A stretch of DNA of 64,000 bases from Stratiolaelaps scimitus (GCA_019614645.1 JABWDB010000009.1:8785501-8849500); one strand, 5' to 3'. Positions 24,201 through 39,200 are shown, counted from the stretch's first letter. A program made the numbers and translations. Notes: generated from the letters alone by a model not told the origin.

Positions 24201-27200
24201 TCAGAAGTGGCTGTTCCGTTGTGAGTTTACGGCGCCGACCATCACGAATGATGGTTGTACCATCCGAGAGCGTTCGAGCGAAACACAATAATTGCGTAAA
24301 TGCTAATGTGCCCCTTAATTCAACTAATGAAACAGAGTCCTTTGGTGAGTGCCCGTCGCGTCTTTACTGTCCTTCTCTCGTTCACTGCGTCTGAGAGCGT
24401 ATCAACGTACACACAGAGGAACACTATAGCTGGCCATACTCCTTCGGGTGAACTGCAATCACTCATTGTGGCGTCGTGCGACAGCATCCTCCGTCCAGCA
24501 TTGATTACCTCGGTGGTTTCTAGGCTTGGAACGGCTCTTCATAGGAAAGGGTGGCCCAGCTGCCTCCCGCTTGAGAACAACCGAATGTCGCTTGTGAATT
24601 CTGGCTGAGCAATCGACAGCACTCAAGTATGAGCTAATCGAGCGAGGACATGGACAAAGACGGTGTTACTAGTCTCGAGTGAGTCGCATTTAACAGTAAG
24701 ACTTCGTCGAAGGAATGAATGTACCAGTAAATAGCAGCAGCTTGGGTAGCACACAAGAAGAACATTGGTTCCACCCGTGCGAAGCTTATATATGCTATAA
24801 CATGACGTGGTGGCGTTATATCATAATCCGACTTTGGTCCGCATTAGGTCATGCAGCTAAGCCAACTAAGCCTATATCAGGTTCCTACGCAAGCTACGAA
24901 TGCAGTGGACTGGCCGGCCTGCCTGCCTGCCGGCCGACCGACCGGCCGAACAACTGACCGAGGACTCAGTAACTTTGTCTGTGCTGGCCTCGCTCGTACC
25001 TCGTCGTCCGCGGACCTCTCAAGCTTCCCTGCGGCACACTCTGTTCGGCACACACACTTTCTCATAGATGGCTAGTGGCATTGACCACGGTTCATAGGCT
25101 GCCACGGTCGAGAGAAGCAATCATTCCCCGTTCGGTCTTCGGCAACACTGCCACCCCAGCAGCGTTTTTGTTGGCTCTTGGAGCTGCCAAGAGACAAGAC
25201 AACAAGTGACCCAACGTTTGTGTGTGTGAACTAGCTTGACGCAGATGGAGGAGGAGGAGGCGGCGGTGGCGGAGACGGTTAGTTCGGGTGATTTCGCGGC
25301 GGCGGCGTCGTCGTCGTCGTTCATGCCTGACCTTCGCCCGCGTTCCAACTGCCCTTGCCACATGCAGTGTCTTCCTATATTTTCTCTCATCTGCAAATGC
25401 GTTGTGGGCTATGTAAAAGCCCGGGTCAGCGGAGGCTTAGTCGGTCCGTCCAGCTGAGTCTCTTGGATCCCAGCCAGCAAGCAAACACAGCGAAAGAGGC
25501 CGAAGCACGTATCGAATGAAAGTGACAGCGGGCAGCAGGCATCGTGGAGGCAAAAAGTCGGGAACAGGGAGCGGTGACGTCACTGGTGAAGGGCGGGCAG
25601 CGAAACCCATAAAGGGTTCCGTTCCCGAAGAAGGTTCTGTTCGAATCTGTGATTGGATAACGAAATGAGACTATCGGCTGGAGAGGTAGACGACGCGGAT
25701 TTGTCGGCAAAGTTTCTCTCAGTTCGTCATCGCCTATGAAGATCTCTAACTGCTCTAACTCTCGGTTTGTTGTTCCTGCGGTTTGGCAGACAGAAATGTA
25801 TGTTCACTGTTGATTAGTATCATGTTAGGAAATATGTGCATATATACATATATATATATATATATACATGCGTTCTTGCAGGGTTCTAGAGAGCTGAGGC
25901 CTGTCACATACGGGAACAGCTGAGGGTCAGCTCGAAAAAACAGTAGGGTTCTAGAGGGACCGTCCAAAAAACTAAACGTTGAAAGTGACAGCTGCGAAAG
26001 GTACGAGAGAACTAAGTAAACAACTATCAATTATCCAAATGTATAAATCATATAGAGATAAGGATGACTGGACTATGTTTAGAGTTCTTCCCACTGAATA
26101 CTGTTATATACACTTGAACATGTAGCCACCAAAAACAGATTTCGGGAATATGGGTACTGACTGAGGTAAGATTCGTCCCATGTGCAATCGCATGTGGAAA
26201 TCCTGCCAGGTCCTGTACGCTGAATCCGGTTAAACTTAAACCATGTGTTTTTTTTTTGATGCCGATGCAAGAAGAGACCGACCACTGCTTACTGGCTGTC
26301 TCTTTCCAGATGCGCCTCGGAGGGAACACTATGTAGGGAAACTGCTGATGTCCGGTGGGTCACAATCCATTGTCAAGTTTTTGACAGTTCGTTTGTTCGT
26401 TCGGTGATCAGATAGAGGGAATTTCCTATTGGTCAGTTCTCGGATTTTTGGATAAGGATCACGTGAGACGTGATATTAGGCAAATTGTGGTATCGAGTTT
26501 CGTTAACAAAATAGATAGACTCACGTAAAACCTGCTACTTTCAGATTCATGCTTATGAATGTGAAGCAAGCAGCCATTGAGCTGCTGACTGTTCTGGACG
26601 CTCTGATGTGCGCAATTCCTCATGTGTCAAGAGCATGCCTAAAGGGTGTTTTATATAAGCAAAATATCATTTCGTTCCGACTGGATCGCAGCTCTTTTCC
26701 CAGTGGACACTTTTCTTGGGATTTATCGGTACGACCGCATTACCAAGGCGAGAAGTCGGAAGAGAGAGGGAGATTGTGCACCTTCGGATGTCGAGGAATT
26801 GAACATCTGTTCGACGCAAGACGTGCCCTGCAAGCTTTTCGGTGGACGTATCCATGCTATTTCCATACGTGGACAGTGCCGACAATACTTACGCCACCTC
26901 AACAGCCATCACGAGCACAGGGTTTTATACCGAATTCGCTGAACCATCATTCATTAAGCAGGTCAATTGTTTGACAGCTGTTGCTGGTTTATCCCATTGA
27001 CGTTTTGGCTGTGCCATGATTGTGTGACAAAAGCTCTCGTTTGAATAGCTCTAAGACTTAGGGCCCTCTTAACAATAGGCTCCACAGTGCTCCAAAGTGA
27101 ATTGGAGCAAGTTTGAAGCTATCGTTATTTCTCAGAGCAAATCCTACCGGCCAATGACAGAGTTCAACGTCCAACTCTTGAAGCAGCTTTGCCAACGACA

Positions 27201-30200
27201 AAGTTTCGTATTTATGTATGCTCCGAACAGCTGGCGGCCCTGACTTCTGATGACATAATCAACTGCATGCGCCGGCGGGTTTCACTATTATGTCGTTGTG
27301 GACGGGACCATGAAGTCATAAGCATGAAGTCATCACCGATTTTATATTATAAGTTTCCGAGTTCTATGTCCTCAGCATATAGAAACCTGTTCAAACGAAT
27401 CAGTTCGTTTCTCTACCAGCTAACATGCAAGGCAGAAATATGACCCAAATCTTCGGCCTCTTCTTGAGCCATGAATATACACTGTAGGCGATTTGGGTCA
27501 CGCGACACGCGGATCTCCTGTCTCAGTCTTACTCAACAGACTGAATCTGCCAAATGTATTTTGTATGTGACTGCTGACGCATCTGCCTCCTGAGTGTAGA
27601 CCCCAGGCGCGTACAGGTCAGTGAGCAAAAGGATACGTGTCTGGTAACTTCCGTGAAGCTGTAGCTGCTTTCGTCCAACCGACGGCTGGGTACAATAACG
27701 GCGACAGAATGTGGCCACAGCGAATGGACGAGGTGACCTTGACCAAGCCGACTGTGTTGGCGGTGAAGGATCAACGGAAAGCGCTCGAAGGCACAAGACG
27801 ATGAAGGTAATTACGTTGTGAACCAAACAGCGCTAATAACGAAGAGATGTCTGAGCGTCCGTATCACGTGTGAGAAATACAAACACAGTGCCTTCTATTT
27901 GTGGATGTTATTTGCGCCCCAAAAACGAACTGTTTATTTATCTATGTATGTATGTGTCAGTGGCCTACTTCGGCATGTGTCCATATGTCTACATTTGGGC
28001 AGATTACTACATGTGAGTGACCACAAGATAAACAGAGAGCGGGGCATATATATATATATATATATATATGTGAAAGAGAGGAAGGGCTCGGTGTAGCCCG
28101 TCTCGAAATGGCCATTGGAGTGTCGCCCGTGGACTGTAGGGGATTCAACGCAGTAGACCTATTCCGTTCCATTTCCTTGAGCTGTTGCTTCTTAAAGAGG
28201 AAGGCCACAGAGGTTAAGCTTCGCCTGCTGGGTCGGATATCTCATAGCATGGAACGAAAGGATTACGGAGAAGAGCAACAATATTTATGCGATGCTTTAC
28301 TACTAACGAAGTAATACGCCACGACTCAGAGCGGGAGAGAGAGAGAGATGGAGAAGGACCTATCTGGCGGTGATCTATGGGTGGCCTCCTTTATCAGCGT
28401 GCAGTATATAAACAGCGTGCAAGGGTATGTACATACGAATGCTGTCCTTATGTATATATAGCGAAAACCAAGACAGATGTCCCAGCATGGCACACTCAGA
28501 GACTTTTACACATACGGAGAGCTTTGCATCATAATCAGCATCATCACCGCCATAGGGTACAGGACATAAAAATGTAGGTTGTTGACGCAATGGAGGAAAC
28601 TTCGCTCTGGGATCGTTGGTCCATCTCCTTTTGGTTGGCCTAATTACGGCATTATTATTGCGCGTACAATATTGCGAAACTTTGTGTAGATGCTATGAGG
28701 TGGTGAAGTACACGACGATAACGAAGGGCGTAGCTGGTGAACTATCATCCTCCATCCCGTGACGAACCATGTATCATCGTAGTTTTGCTTTTATAGTTAT
28801 ATATATATATATATATTAAGTATATTTACGGAAAACATAGCTAGCCGATAATCCTAAAATGGATGGACGTTACGTAGTTACGACACGAACACATACACAC
28901 AGACGCTGTTGTGTCTGACATTGGATGCTTGTATTAATATTACGGATAATTATCAATAATATTCAAACGAACCATCGTCATACTGACCTCATCATTTTAG
29001 TGAAGTATTTTACAGTGGTGTAACTTTTCTGGGAGATATTGTTCATCGCGTATTGTACCTGGAACACCGACAAAAGCCGTAACACATAGACGGCACAGAG
29101 CATTAATTCGAGCTGGATAAGGGGAAATTGCGCAAATGACCAGAGCCGCCTTCCTTTTTTCATAGTCGACATTCTATGGCCGGCCTTGTAGACGTTATGG
29201 AATATTGCTAAACGCCAGCACCCCCTTGGCCGCATCTCATCGTATCTGCGGTATCCGGCAACTCCGCAAAATAGTGAACGATAGCAACAACCTCGATCTT
29301 CCACTATCGTCATCGTCGTCATAAACCATTCTTACAAAACAACAACTTCTGTGATATAACAACGCTTTCATTACCGAGGTATATATATATATATAAGAAT
29401 AACATTAATAACGGTAGTCTCTGTTTGTATGATAGAATCTCAAGTGTGACTCCAGCGCGTTTATACGTTTCTACCAAGTGAAATTGTCGCTCATCAATTC
29501 ATATACAAGTGGACCGTCTGTTTTGGTCGATCACCATCGGTTAGATCTGAAGTACAATATATGAGTTGAATGTTATAGCACCGTACATGAATCATATTGC
29601 TGGTGGTGGACAAGCATCACAGTGTATCACCATCGTTGACATGGCGAAGGCTTAACATGCTGACATGATGTAGGGCTAATCTGTCCTATAGGATGGAATG
29701 ACTTGATGAACACTGTGCAAGCAGCTCTAATTTAGGAGACATAGGCAACAAGACGAGGTGAGAGGGAGCTTTTAGGGAATACCCTTTGACCGACAAAAGC
29801 GCTATATGGTCAAATGCGCAGAGACATACCCAGACGACGAGTCATCCGCGTGTACGTACCTGAACCAGGCCACAACAGATAATCGCGATGATTCCAGAGA
29901 AATGCACCAGCTCGGCGGTCAGATAAGCCATATAGGCAAGGCCAATCACCGCAAGTGGTTCGACGACGCGCACCTCGTTCGTGTATCGTGTGACCACGGC
30001 CGTCACACACCCGAAGATGCAGCCGATGGCTACCGCGCCCACCGACACAGATAAGAAAGCAGCTACGCCGGTTAAGATCTGAAAGGAGCAATGGTGGGAA
30101 TCAAATCAAATTGGCACAAATGTCAAAAGTTTTTCGCTACCGTCCGCCCGTCGACAGGCGATTTTTCCGCGAGTCTCCGCGCGCTGGAAACGCTAAAAAA

Positions 30201-33200
30201 GCTGAGGCGATGATATGAAGTTCGCCTTTATTGAAGCGTGTTTGTCTTCTGACCCGCAAACATTCGCTCATTCGAGCTGCTGTCATGAACAATCTGCTAA
30301 GGATTAGGTGTCTGCCCAGAGAGGAGGCGTAAGGCAGAGATGGAATCACGTTCAAAACTGATTCATCCATCAGGCGGCCAGGCAGGCGGTCCCGTTCGTT
30401 TGTCGGATGTTCAGAGGAAACAACTCTGGGAAGTGGTGGGAGAAGTCGCAGTTTTTCGGAGATCTCATACGATGCCACAAGGAGGGGTTTCAGGCAACGG
30501 TAAAGCTTGGGGGGAAGCTAGCACGGGACCAGTTGGGTCTGCTTTTCAAAGCAGAGCAGAGAAAGAGAGACAGAGAGAGAGAGAGAGAGCAACTGTGTAA
30601 ATAAAAAAACGAGTTAGATTGTGAAGAAAATTGTAAGCAAAAAAGACTACAAAGTCACAACGGTTAACCAGATCGGAAAACCATTGTTAGTATTACAATA
30701 GCGATCCAATCAGCCTTTTTTATTCGATTGAATTATTATTATTATTGCGTTTCAGTTTGACTCAAGTAGCCCTCATGCTATTTATCTCTATAGCTGCACT
30801 CGAATGATTCTACTTAGGCGCATTCATTAGCGCAAACTGAATCTATCCACCTGATCAAGCGATTTCAAATTTGGGCCCCCTTCGTCTCCCCTTGGCGTCG
30901 AGGTGGAACAAACTCTATATATGTCACGTGCAGATAAATGGCCCACATACGCCCAACCCCCTCCTCTCTGCTGTTCGCCATCTCCAGAATATAGTTTGCA
31001 TCTTATGATTCTGCACTCTGGGCCACTTTGGCGCAAGCGGGACCCCGCGGAAGAGGTACGGGAGCAGCCGCTCGAGGCTGATCCAATGGCTGGCTGGCTG
31101 CTGCAAGTAGTCGACTCCGACGAAAAGAAGTCAAACGTTGAATTGCCGCCGATGACGACAACGTGAAATTTCCTCGGTGCGCGCTGAATTCTATTTCCGG
31201 GCAATGGGAGCCGACGAGTTTTATGGCTGCCGGTGTTATATTGTATTTCCTCATGGAAGGGAATGCACGAAGTCGTGCAAAAGGTCACAAGGCAACAGGG
31301 AATAGGCTGGCTCGATCTTCGAGGCTAGAATTTCTGCCCGCTTTTACAATGAGAAGCAAAAAAAACACTTTGGTTGGAGACAGCAAACTGAACGAAGCGT
31401 TTGGCTCAGATTTTATTGCGAAGTACACGAATACGTGTCACTAAAAGTTAGCGCAACTAAGCTAAGCGAAGCGTTTCGGCCGACAAAGCCTTGTACTAAT
31501 ATTATTATTATTAAAAATTATATTTGCATAACCAAAGGGAATATGATATTTGCATTTTTCGTAATTGTGCCATCTGAAAATGAGCGAGCCAATCGATTTG
31601 GCCAATCGATTAGCCAATGCTAACAATAATTTATTCAAACATACAATAATCAGGAATTGTTTCTAAGGATTATTTGGGGTGGGGGAATTCGCTGGGGAGC
31701 GGGGTCGAGGCCAACATTGTCCCGAGGAAGGCGATGGCATTGCCTCTTTGCCTCTGCACAGCGAGGGACAGGCGTTGCAGAAGGAATGATCCTGCGCGAT
31801 CGATTTAAATATTTGTAACTTTCGTCCTGCCACACATTGCTTCATATGCTTGTAGAAATCGACACGTAGCGAGAGATGGGTAGCCCCGTACCATTCGATC
31901 AACCAACGTCTCTTAACACTTTCATCAGGTTAATGTGACATGATAAGGTAAAATGAAATATATAATAAACCTTAAGCACAGATTAATTAAACATTATGCA
32001 CCGTAAGCATTTTTTGGAGTAGTTATACGTGCGGTGAGTTATTAAGAGGATCTGCGGTGTACCGCGTGGCATCTGCCGCCTGGTCCTTCACATCGTGAAA
32101 AACAATGACCGACCCATGACCCGTCGTAGCCGAAGGTCTGGGAGAGGTTGCGATCGCACGCATGGTAATTCGTCCGTTGGCTATGCCTCCGAGTGGTATT
32201 CCTCATGGCCCCTGCGCTCTGCTAAAACACTGGATCTATCTCGTTCGTTCTGTCATTCTGTCTGTCCATGAACTAGTGGTATAGTTTCCGGAAGGCTGAG
32301 CCGCTCTTTCAGCGCCTCAGCGAATAAGTTCGGCATTCCACACAGTTGACAGAGCATGGCGTCCGAGGATACTCTGTAGATAGGCAGGCTTTAAGCGACT
32401 GACAACACGAAGGTGCGTCAGCGTTCGATGCCCGCAAATTGCATGGGGAATGCACAAGGTGCAAACTTCAGGTCGACGAGGGCGAGCTCTGTCTGTCCGG
32501 GGAGCTTGGGCGAATTATCTATCGAAGTACAAGGTACCAGTGTCTTTCCGTCCTTACTCCAAAAGCGTTCTCTGGGTTTTAGTCGATGCAAGCCTCATAC
32601 TGTCGTGGCGAATATATTTCATATGAGGCCTCCCCAGTACTATAATCAAGATGCCATTGCCCCTCTGCACAGCGAGGGACAGGCGCTGCAGAAGGAAAGA
32701 ACCTGCGCGCTTGTCTCCGGTGGCGCGGATGAACAGTTAGTTGTCCTTTATGCACAGCGAAATTAAGGAACTCCCATTTGAAAATAACAACGTTTCTCAG
32801 CAAATTATTTAGTTGGATATACCTAATGGAGAGTTTCACTTTATTTCAAAGTTGACCTTTAACTATCAAGCCTCGGTATCGTCGTGTACCATTGCTCCCC
32901 TTCCACCGAGGCCAGCACCTTGTTTGGGACGGCACGGCGGTTGACACCCTAGCACCTTCTAATGTCAACCACTGTGAAACCACCCCCGGTTACGCGGTAG
33001 CGCGCGAGGAGCGGGCCAAGCTACGGAAGTACGCCGCACTCCAGGCAACCCACATCTTTTTCCCCCTTGCCTTTGAAACCTTAGGCGGGCACTGTCCCCT
33101 CACTGCGAACTTCGTCGAAGGGGGCTACCATAGGCGATCCGCGCCACGGGGGACAAGCGCGCAGGATCTTTCCTTCTGCAACGCCTCTTTCTCGCTGTGC

Positions 33201-36200
33201 AGAGAGATTTGACGAGGTTATGTCCTCTGAGAGACAATCGCCTGCCCCTCGCTCGATCGAGCCGATCATACATCAGAATGCTGGAACACTCATGGCATGG
33301 CCAAAGCCCCACAGCGATCGCCGTGAACTAGAGACGTCAACCGCCCCGGCACAGGGACGCTCGTAGAAGTTGTTCATCTCAAAACGCTCGGAAATTCGAA
33401 TGAGCGTTCGAACATCGGACCAACTAGGGGTGACAAAATAACGGTTGATCGAAATTGCAACACGTCTCAATCTGACCTAGATTTTTATCCATGTTAAATC
33501 AATCAAGCGAAAATTGGTCTTGATCCTCGATTGACTTCGGGAGCGTAACAAAGGGAGGAGATGATGACAGGGGTGGTTTCTTCAAGATAGGAATTGCCAC
33601 TTAGTTATACATCGGGAAAACAAAAAATTCTAGACCAATATTCCAATATCTCACCAGCAACACTTCGACAATGTTCAAGTTGACGCTCCACTCTTGTCTT
33701 CCGGTGGCAAGTCTTCCAGTCTCATGTAATGGGTAGTCGTAGTATTGAGGCAAATAGGTCAACAACCTTTGGAACCAAGCCAAGGATTTGCTCGCTTTTG
33801 CAGCCTAAACCATGTACGTATAACAAAACAAAGATAGTTCCCATTCCGACTGGGTATCGCTGTCATGTCTGCTTGGCTGCTTATAGAATCAAATATCTAT
33901 TTACCGCTTGTATAGTGACCTCGCTTCCATGGAATGAGACCATCATGTTGTACACAACCACCGTTACAGCATCTGAAGACAAGAGAACAACATAGCAAAG
34001 CACCGTCGTCATGGTTCCACCAGATCACGTTGCTAATAGTTAGACGAAGCAGACCGTATCTCATTAGCGCGATACCCTGAGCATGTTTCGTGTTGGCACT
34101 TCTCCTATTAGATTAGTCAAATTGCCTCCATATCACTTATGCTAGCCTAGTTAGCTAGCCACACACACACACACGCACACGTTCGCAACAAACAAAACGA
34201 ATCATCTTATAAGAAATCGCTCACCGTTGAGCAGACTCTCTCCAAACACGAGGAAATAGAGTACTTTATTCACACCGACTTCTTGAAAGATTGCTAGGAC
34301 GGCAACAGGGTCCACCGCCGATATGAGCGATGAGAACACGAGAGACTCCAGAAGGCCGAGCTGAAGGCCTCCGAGCCATCCGAGTTGATCAAGCACGAAC
34401 AGCGAGGGGCCGATTGTGAACACGTTGATTAAGGTCCCCTGTAATCAAGTCGCAAATTGTGTTATTACTAGAAATTATGCAGTATATATTAAGGATTCCT
34501 GTGCATTATACGAAATAATCAATGAATATTATAGTTATTTGCAAACTGGCGGCGGGTGGGGGAGGAGATCATGCGCGTGAACTAGCCCAGTGTATGTTAG
34601 GTGTTTTTTTTGTTGTGTTTACGCAACCTGTATCGTTCAGTTGGGAGGTGTTGTATGTGGCTCGTTGATATGGGAGTGCAGCGTTTCCTTGTCAAGAATT
34701 CTACTTCCACCTGCGGTGGTTAAGCTGATACTATAGAGGGGTATTTTATGCACATAAACGTGCAGTTCTCTTCAATGAACTACGCTAGTCTGACCCTTTT
34801 TAGGTCTAACCCTAGACACGTTATACCTTATGGTACACCTGTAATGGTAGCCTATACAGAAGTATCTGAAAATACCCTTAGATCAAATTCCGCTCCTCTT
34901 TCACAGAACACAATTGATTTATATATTGAGCTGTTGTTAGCTGCCATAAGTGCGTTAAGCAAAAAAGCCAATTACTCACGGGGTTTGCCTATGAGAAGAA
35001 GATCAGATGGCTTATGTTGCCACGGTGATATTTTTATGTTTAGGCCAAGCAAGCTAAGCTGATTACGACCAAAGGCGTTATTAGTGCTACTCAGTCAAGG
35101 ATTCAGGCCAGCCGAATGCCTTAATCTCAACAAACGCAACGAGGCACATCCTGCGGAAAGCAGAGCGGATTGGCACTATCTGCTATCCGGCATAGCAGTA
35201 TCGATCTCTAGAGAGAAAAAAATTGAAAGATGTCTGCCCTCACTGCCGTCCCACCACTGCCTATATTTGTACTTACAACCTATACGCTGCGTTGAAAGAA
35301 GAGAGCCACGTGCTCAGGGATTCAATGTGTCTAGGTGTAGACCTTTGGGGCACTTGTCTATTTCTGTGTATTTTTGCTGAATTCGTTTATTCGACAAAAC
35401 ATTCGATGTTCTCCGATTTTAGTCGACCATCGATAGGGTCCCCTTTATTTATCGCTTCAAGAGTATCTTCGACAATTTTTCTAGATCCAATTCAAGACCC
35501 GAAAAAAGATAACCCATCTAGATACATGTGTATATCAGCGGTGTGATAGAAATTGCAAAAGAAGATAGCATACGTTGCCACCATATATTCAACAAGGAGG
35601 GAGGGGAATTGCCGTCTACACTTTCGCCAACGTGTAACTATAAAAAGTAGCCACTGTGTTATTATGTACTATCGGATTCCTCTGTGCCAGTTTGTGTCGT
35701 ATCGTGCTTGCAGAGGCTATATTCGTTTGCTGCTCGTGCCGGCGGTATCAGGAGAGACCGCGACGAGCGTAGCGAACGGTATAAGCGACACAGCTGTCCT
35801 TGCGAAACTGTCTTACTCGGGCCCATGGCTGGACTGTACCGCAGCAACCCAACTAACTCCTCTCTGTTCAAGGTCCCTCGGGACTGAGGCTGCAAAGGTA
35901 CGACTACAGTTACTTGGGGAGCTCAGTCCTCGCGCTACACTGGAACTACACGTGTTAATGCGAGCCCCATGTGCTTCACGACTTCGGGCCCGCCGTTCGA
36001 GCCTTCTCCCAGCCGCCGTTCGTAACGCCTGTCTACTGCGTAGAACATCACAGTCGAGGAGAAAAGGGCTAGCCAACGAGTCTATCTGGCAACGACGGTA
36101 CATTTTTCCGCCGGGACGGTGGAATACGCGGGACTCAAACGCCGCTTCGAAGGCAAGCGCGCACGAAGGCCGGATTGTTGGAAGCGGGCCAGATGACGCC

Positions 36201-39200
36201 TCCGGCCAACGGCCGTCGAGGAAACCCCCTCCGCATCTACCCTGCGTCCCATCCGCATTGCGACGAATCGGCTAAGGCCAGAACAGTCAGAAGTCGAAGT
36301 ACATAACAGGAGGAACGAGAGAGAAGCGAAACTGAGAGGGAAATACGGCTGTGCGTCGATGCTGAGGCTTCGAGGACTCACGTCGAACACGCTGTGTATG
36401 TGAAGCCAACGGCGATTTTAGTTGGAGACGATCAGTCTGATCCTGCATAGATTCTGGCATGGTTGGCGATCGCTTTGAATGTGCTTGAACTGGATGGGCA
36501 GACTTGCTCGTAGGTAATTTTTTATAATACTTATGCAATGCTTTCGCAAGGGAGACGTGCCACAGACTGGAAACAAAGGCAACTGTCTTTTTTCCCAAAA
36601 ACGATTGCATTTTTTTGTTCCTTCTCCGTTGGACCTACGCCGTTTGTCCTTGGCAAAATTAGCACAGTTTTTTCTTTTTTGTAAATTCACGTTGCGCCAG
36701 ACAAGATACTAAAATGAACATGGTATTAAAAACTGCATATTAACATGTCTTAGCATCGTGTGCCGTTCAAATATCGCTGATCCTTCCGATCGCGGCGAGG
36801 AAAAGGACAAAATCGAATAGTCTGCCATTTCGATCACTGCAACTGTCCAATGCGGAAGTGATGCGGAACAGGAGACAGCCAGAAGCGGTCCGCTATCAAG
36901 CTCCAACAATCGTCGCCCAATGGCTGTGTCCCCCTCGTTCCGTTCCTTTAAAGGGGGACGTCTAACTCGTAAGGGTTATGCCAAGAGTTCGTTTCACGTC
37001 GCTGAGAAAGGACTGACCCGCTATGCGTTTCGTTTAGCTTTCGTTAACCCGAGCAACAGTGGGGCTTCGCCGGAGCAAACTATCAAGGGAGACCGTAACG
37101 CGCTGCCTACCATCTAAAGTTGTTCCCTTCGGTGCAAGGCGCTGAGGGGAGCCTTTTGCTCTGATAATAAATAAATAAGTTTCGGCGAGCGCGAGCCAAG
37201 GCCGTCAGGAGTCGATCGAGGTGTTGCTGTTGAGGAGACGGTTTTGGTCTGAGCGAAAATTAAACCAGCAATTTTTCGGCACCGAACGTTCGGTCAGCTT
37301 CACCCAGTGTGTGCTGCTTAATTCGAAAATAGAATGGACAAGAGCAACACATGGGTGGCTGTCAAACCGCCGAACACGTTTTATCATTTAATAGGGCATG
37401 GGTTCTTTGCGAAGAGAAATTATGTGCCCGGATAGCAGTGGGGACAGTAGCATCTCCCGTGGCGAAGGGTGTAAGACCTAACCTATGTACATTGCTAGGT
37501 ATTGCCTAATCTCATCTCTTTCATCCTCGATAGTTATTGCGTCACAAAGTCAGTCCCAATACACTGCACTCCCTTTTCGCTTTCTTCCTTTTTCAATACT
37601 CTGCTCAAAGGCAGCCAGCCATTTTGGTACGAATCTGCTTGGCCAACGTGCCCAGCTTGAGGTCTGTCTTGCGTCGTGGTCATAGGCAAGAAGGTTTCTA
37701 TAGTGAAAGGCCTCGCACCCAGGCATGGACCATCAAACGCACTCACTTTAGAGTTCATCCATTGCCTTGCTTACTGTACATAAGTTCGACACTTGTGGAT
37801 TAGTGAGGTCACGGGTGACGTCTGGGCTCTTGTTCACAATAGCTGAGCCAGCGCAACGGGCAATAGTCTAAACAGACGAGGTTTGTCAAAGTCGTTCCTA
37901 TTGCATATGGACAGTCAAACAGTATGCGTGGTCGAGGCCTAACCAACCGTATGAGATATTTTAATGTGATTTATGCTGTTTTGATAGATTTGCTATGATG
38001 TTTTATTAAAGAAGCGCCTCCTTGCTGTACCGTTACATCTGTGACAAAAGTGAATATGATTAAAATTGCTGACGTGGAGATACTTAGACCTTTACTAAAC
38101 ATTGTGTTATTGCCCTTTAATACCATATTACGACAATTGTTATACAAATCTTATTACTACTAATTTAATATCACAATAATAATTATTATTGCTATAAGGG
38201 TTGTGGCATCACACTGAACTGCTCTCGAAGGCAAAGTGTACGAACCACACGCCGTGCGCAAATGACTCGCTTGTCGGGTGCTCGCGACGATTTAATTAGA
38301 GAGATCTGATTCAAGCGGATATGACGTACGATCAGAATGATACTACTAAAGAAACTAGTAGCCAATTTAGCTCGGATTAATGTGGACCGGCCTGGCCTAG
38401 AACCCGAACGAAGGTTATCCCAATTATCGACACCAGCAGAGATCCGGCGGACCCCGAGGCGAGTTTCGGACAACTCGCCAGGAACTCGTATTTACACCAG
38501 CTGGAAGGGACTGTTAAATGGGAGAAAATCTTGAAGTGGAGCTCAGTTCGTCAGTCTCTTCTGGAATAGGGTGGTACGTGACTTTCTTACAAAGTAATTA
38601 CTATACTAATCAATCGAGATAGGACAGTGGACACGGATTTTTAGACGTCCACATTTTTACGCGTTATATAGATAAACTATTCTCAATATGGAACAGTCAT
38701 CCTCTTCATATTCTCACTTGACGTGCATATCCGATATATTAGGGTATGGGACTAAGGATCAAGGATGATATTACCCGCTACTGGTTGTGTACCCAACGAT
38801 GGGCTGGCTTCATTGACACAAAAGGGATACAAATGTAATTAACAAACGAGTCGCGAGGAGTTACCTTGGGCAATATCCACAACCGTTTAGTAGCTCCTTA
38901 CATGGCCCGCCTCTCAAGGGAGTTCCATTCTGCAACGAGATTAATTCGGCCAGTCTAGATACCGCTGGTGCAGCTTTTACTCAGCTTGGTGTGAAGCTCG
39001 GAGAGGTCCTTGTGAAGGGTGACTCTTCCGGTATCCTTCGAATGCTTCTGACCTAACGCTCTGTGAATCGGCTTCAACCGGTGGTGGACGTTTTCGGGCA
39101 TGGTCGTTTGGCTAACAAACGGACAATTGGTGGCCATATTTCATCGATTTGCCAACTGGATTCGAGCGAATGACACAGCAGATGGGTGGGTTCTTTTTAA

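Larger units (their letters stand above)
23025..28987 (-). other. Nhe2 intron 8, about 6 kb
   Basis: Holds a retroelement tail (23257-23398), a GCCT/GACC-rich tract at about 24916-24950, a CpG-rich block (25100-25700), a 53-bp insertion with flanking direct repeats (25880-25956), and (AT)n runs near 25848, 28046 and 28799. Frames of up to about 140 codons near 26.6 kb show no motif. Confidence 0.7.
30079..33904 (-). other. Nhe2 intron 6
   Basis: Holds three retroelement fragments (31629-31800, 32651-32730, 32895-33208), a (GA)n tract at about 30564-30592 and a G/C-rich stretch near 31000-31130. A 153-codon minus-strand frame over 30827-31288 overlaps that GC-rich stretch and has no family signature. 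Intron 7 (29059-29859) is empty. Confidence 0.7.

Noticed and set aside
26549..26974. 141-codon plus-strand frame in intron 8
   Set aside because: Several overlapping frames are open here and none shows a domain, compositional bias or splice-phase logic.
33601..33783. Minus-strand frame between exchanger exons 6 and 7
   Set aside because: Exons 6 and 7 join directly in phase and in alignment, so nothing is missing between them. The frame has no family match.
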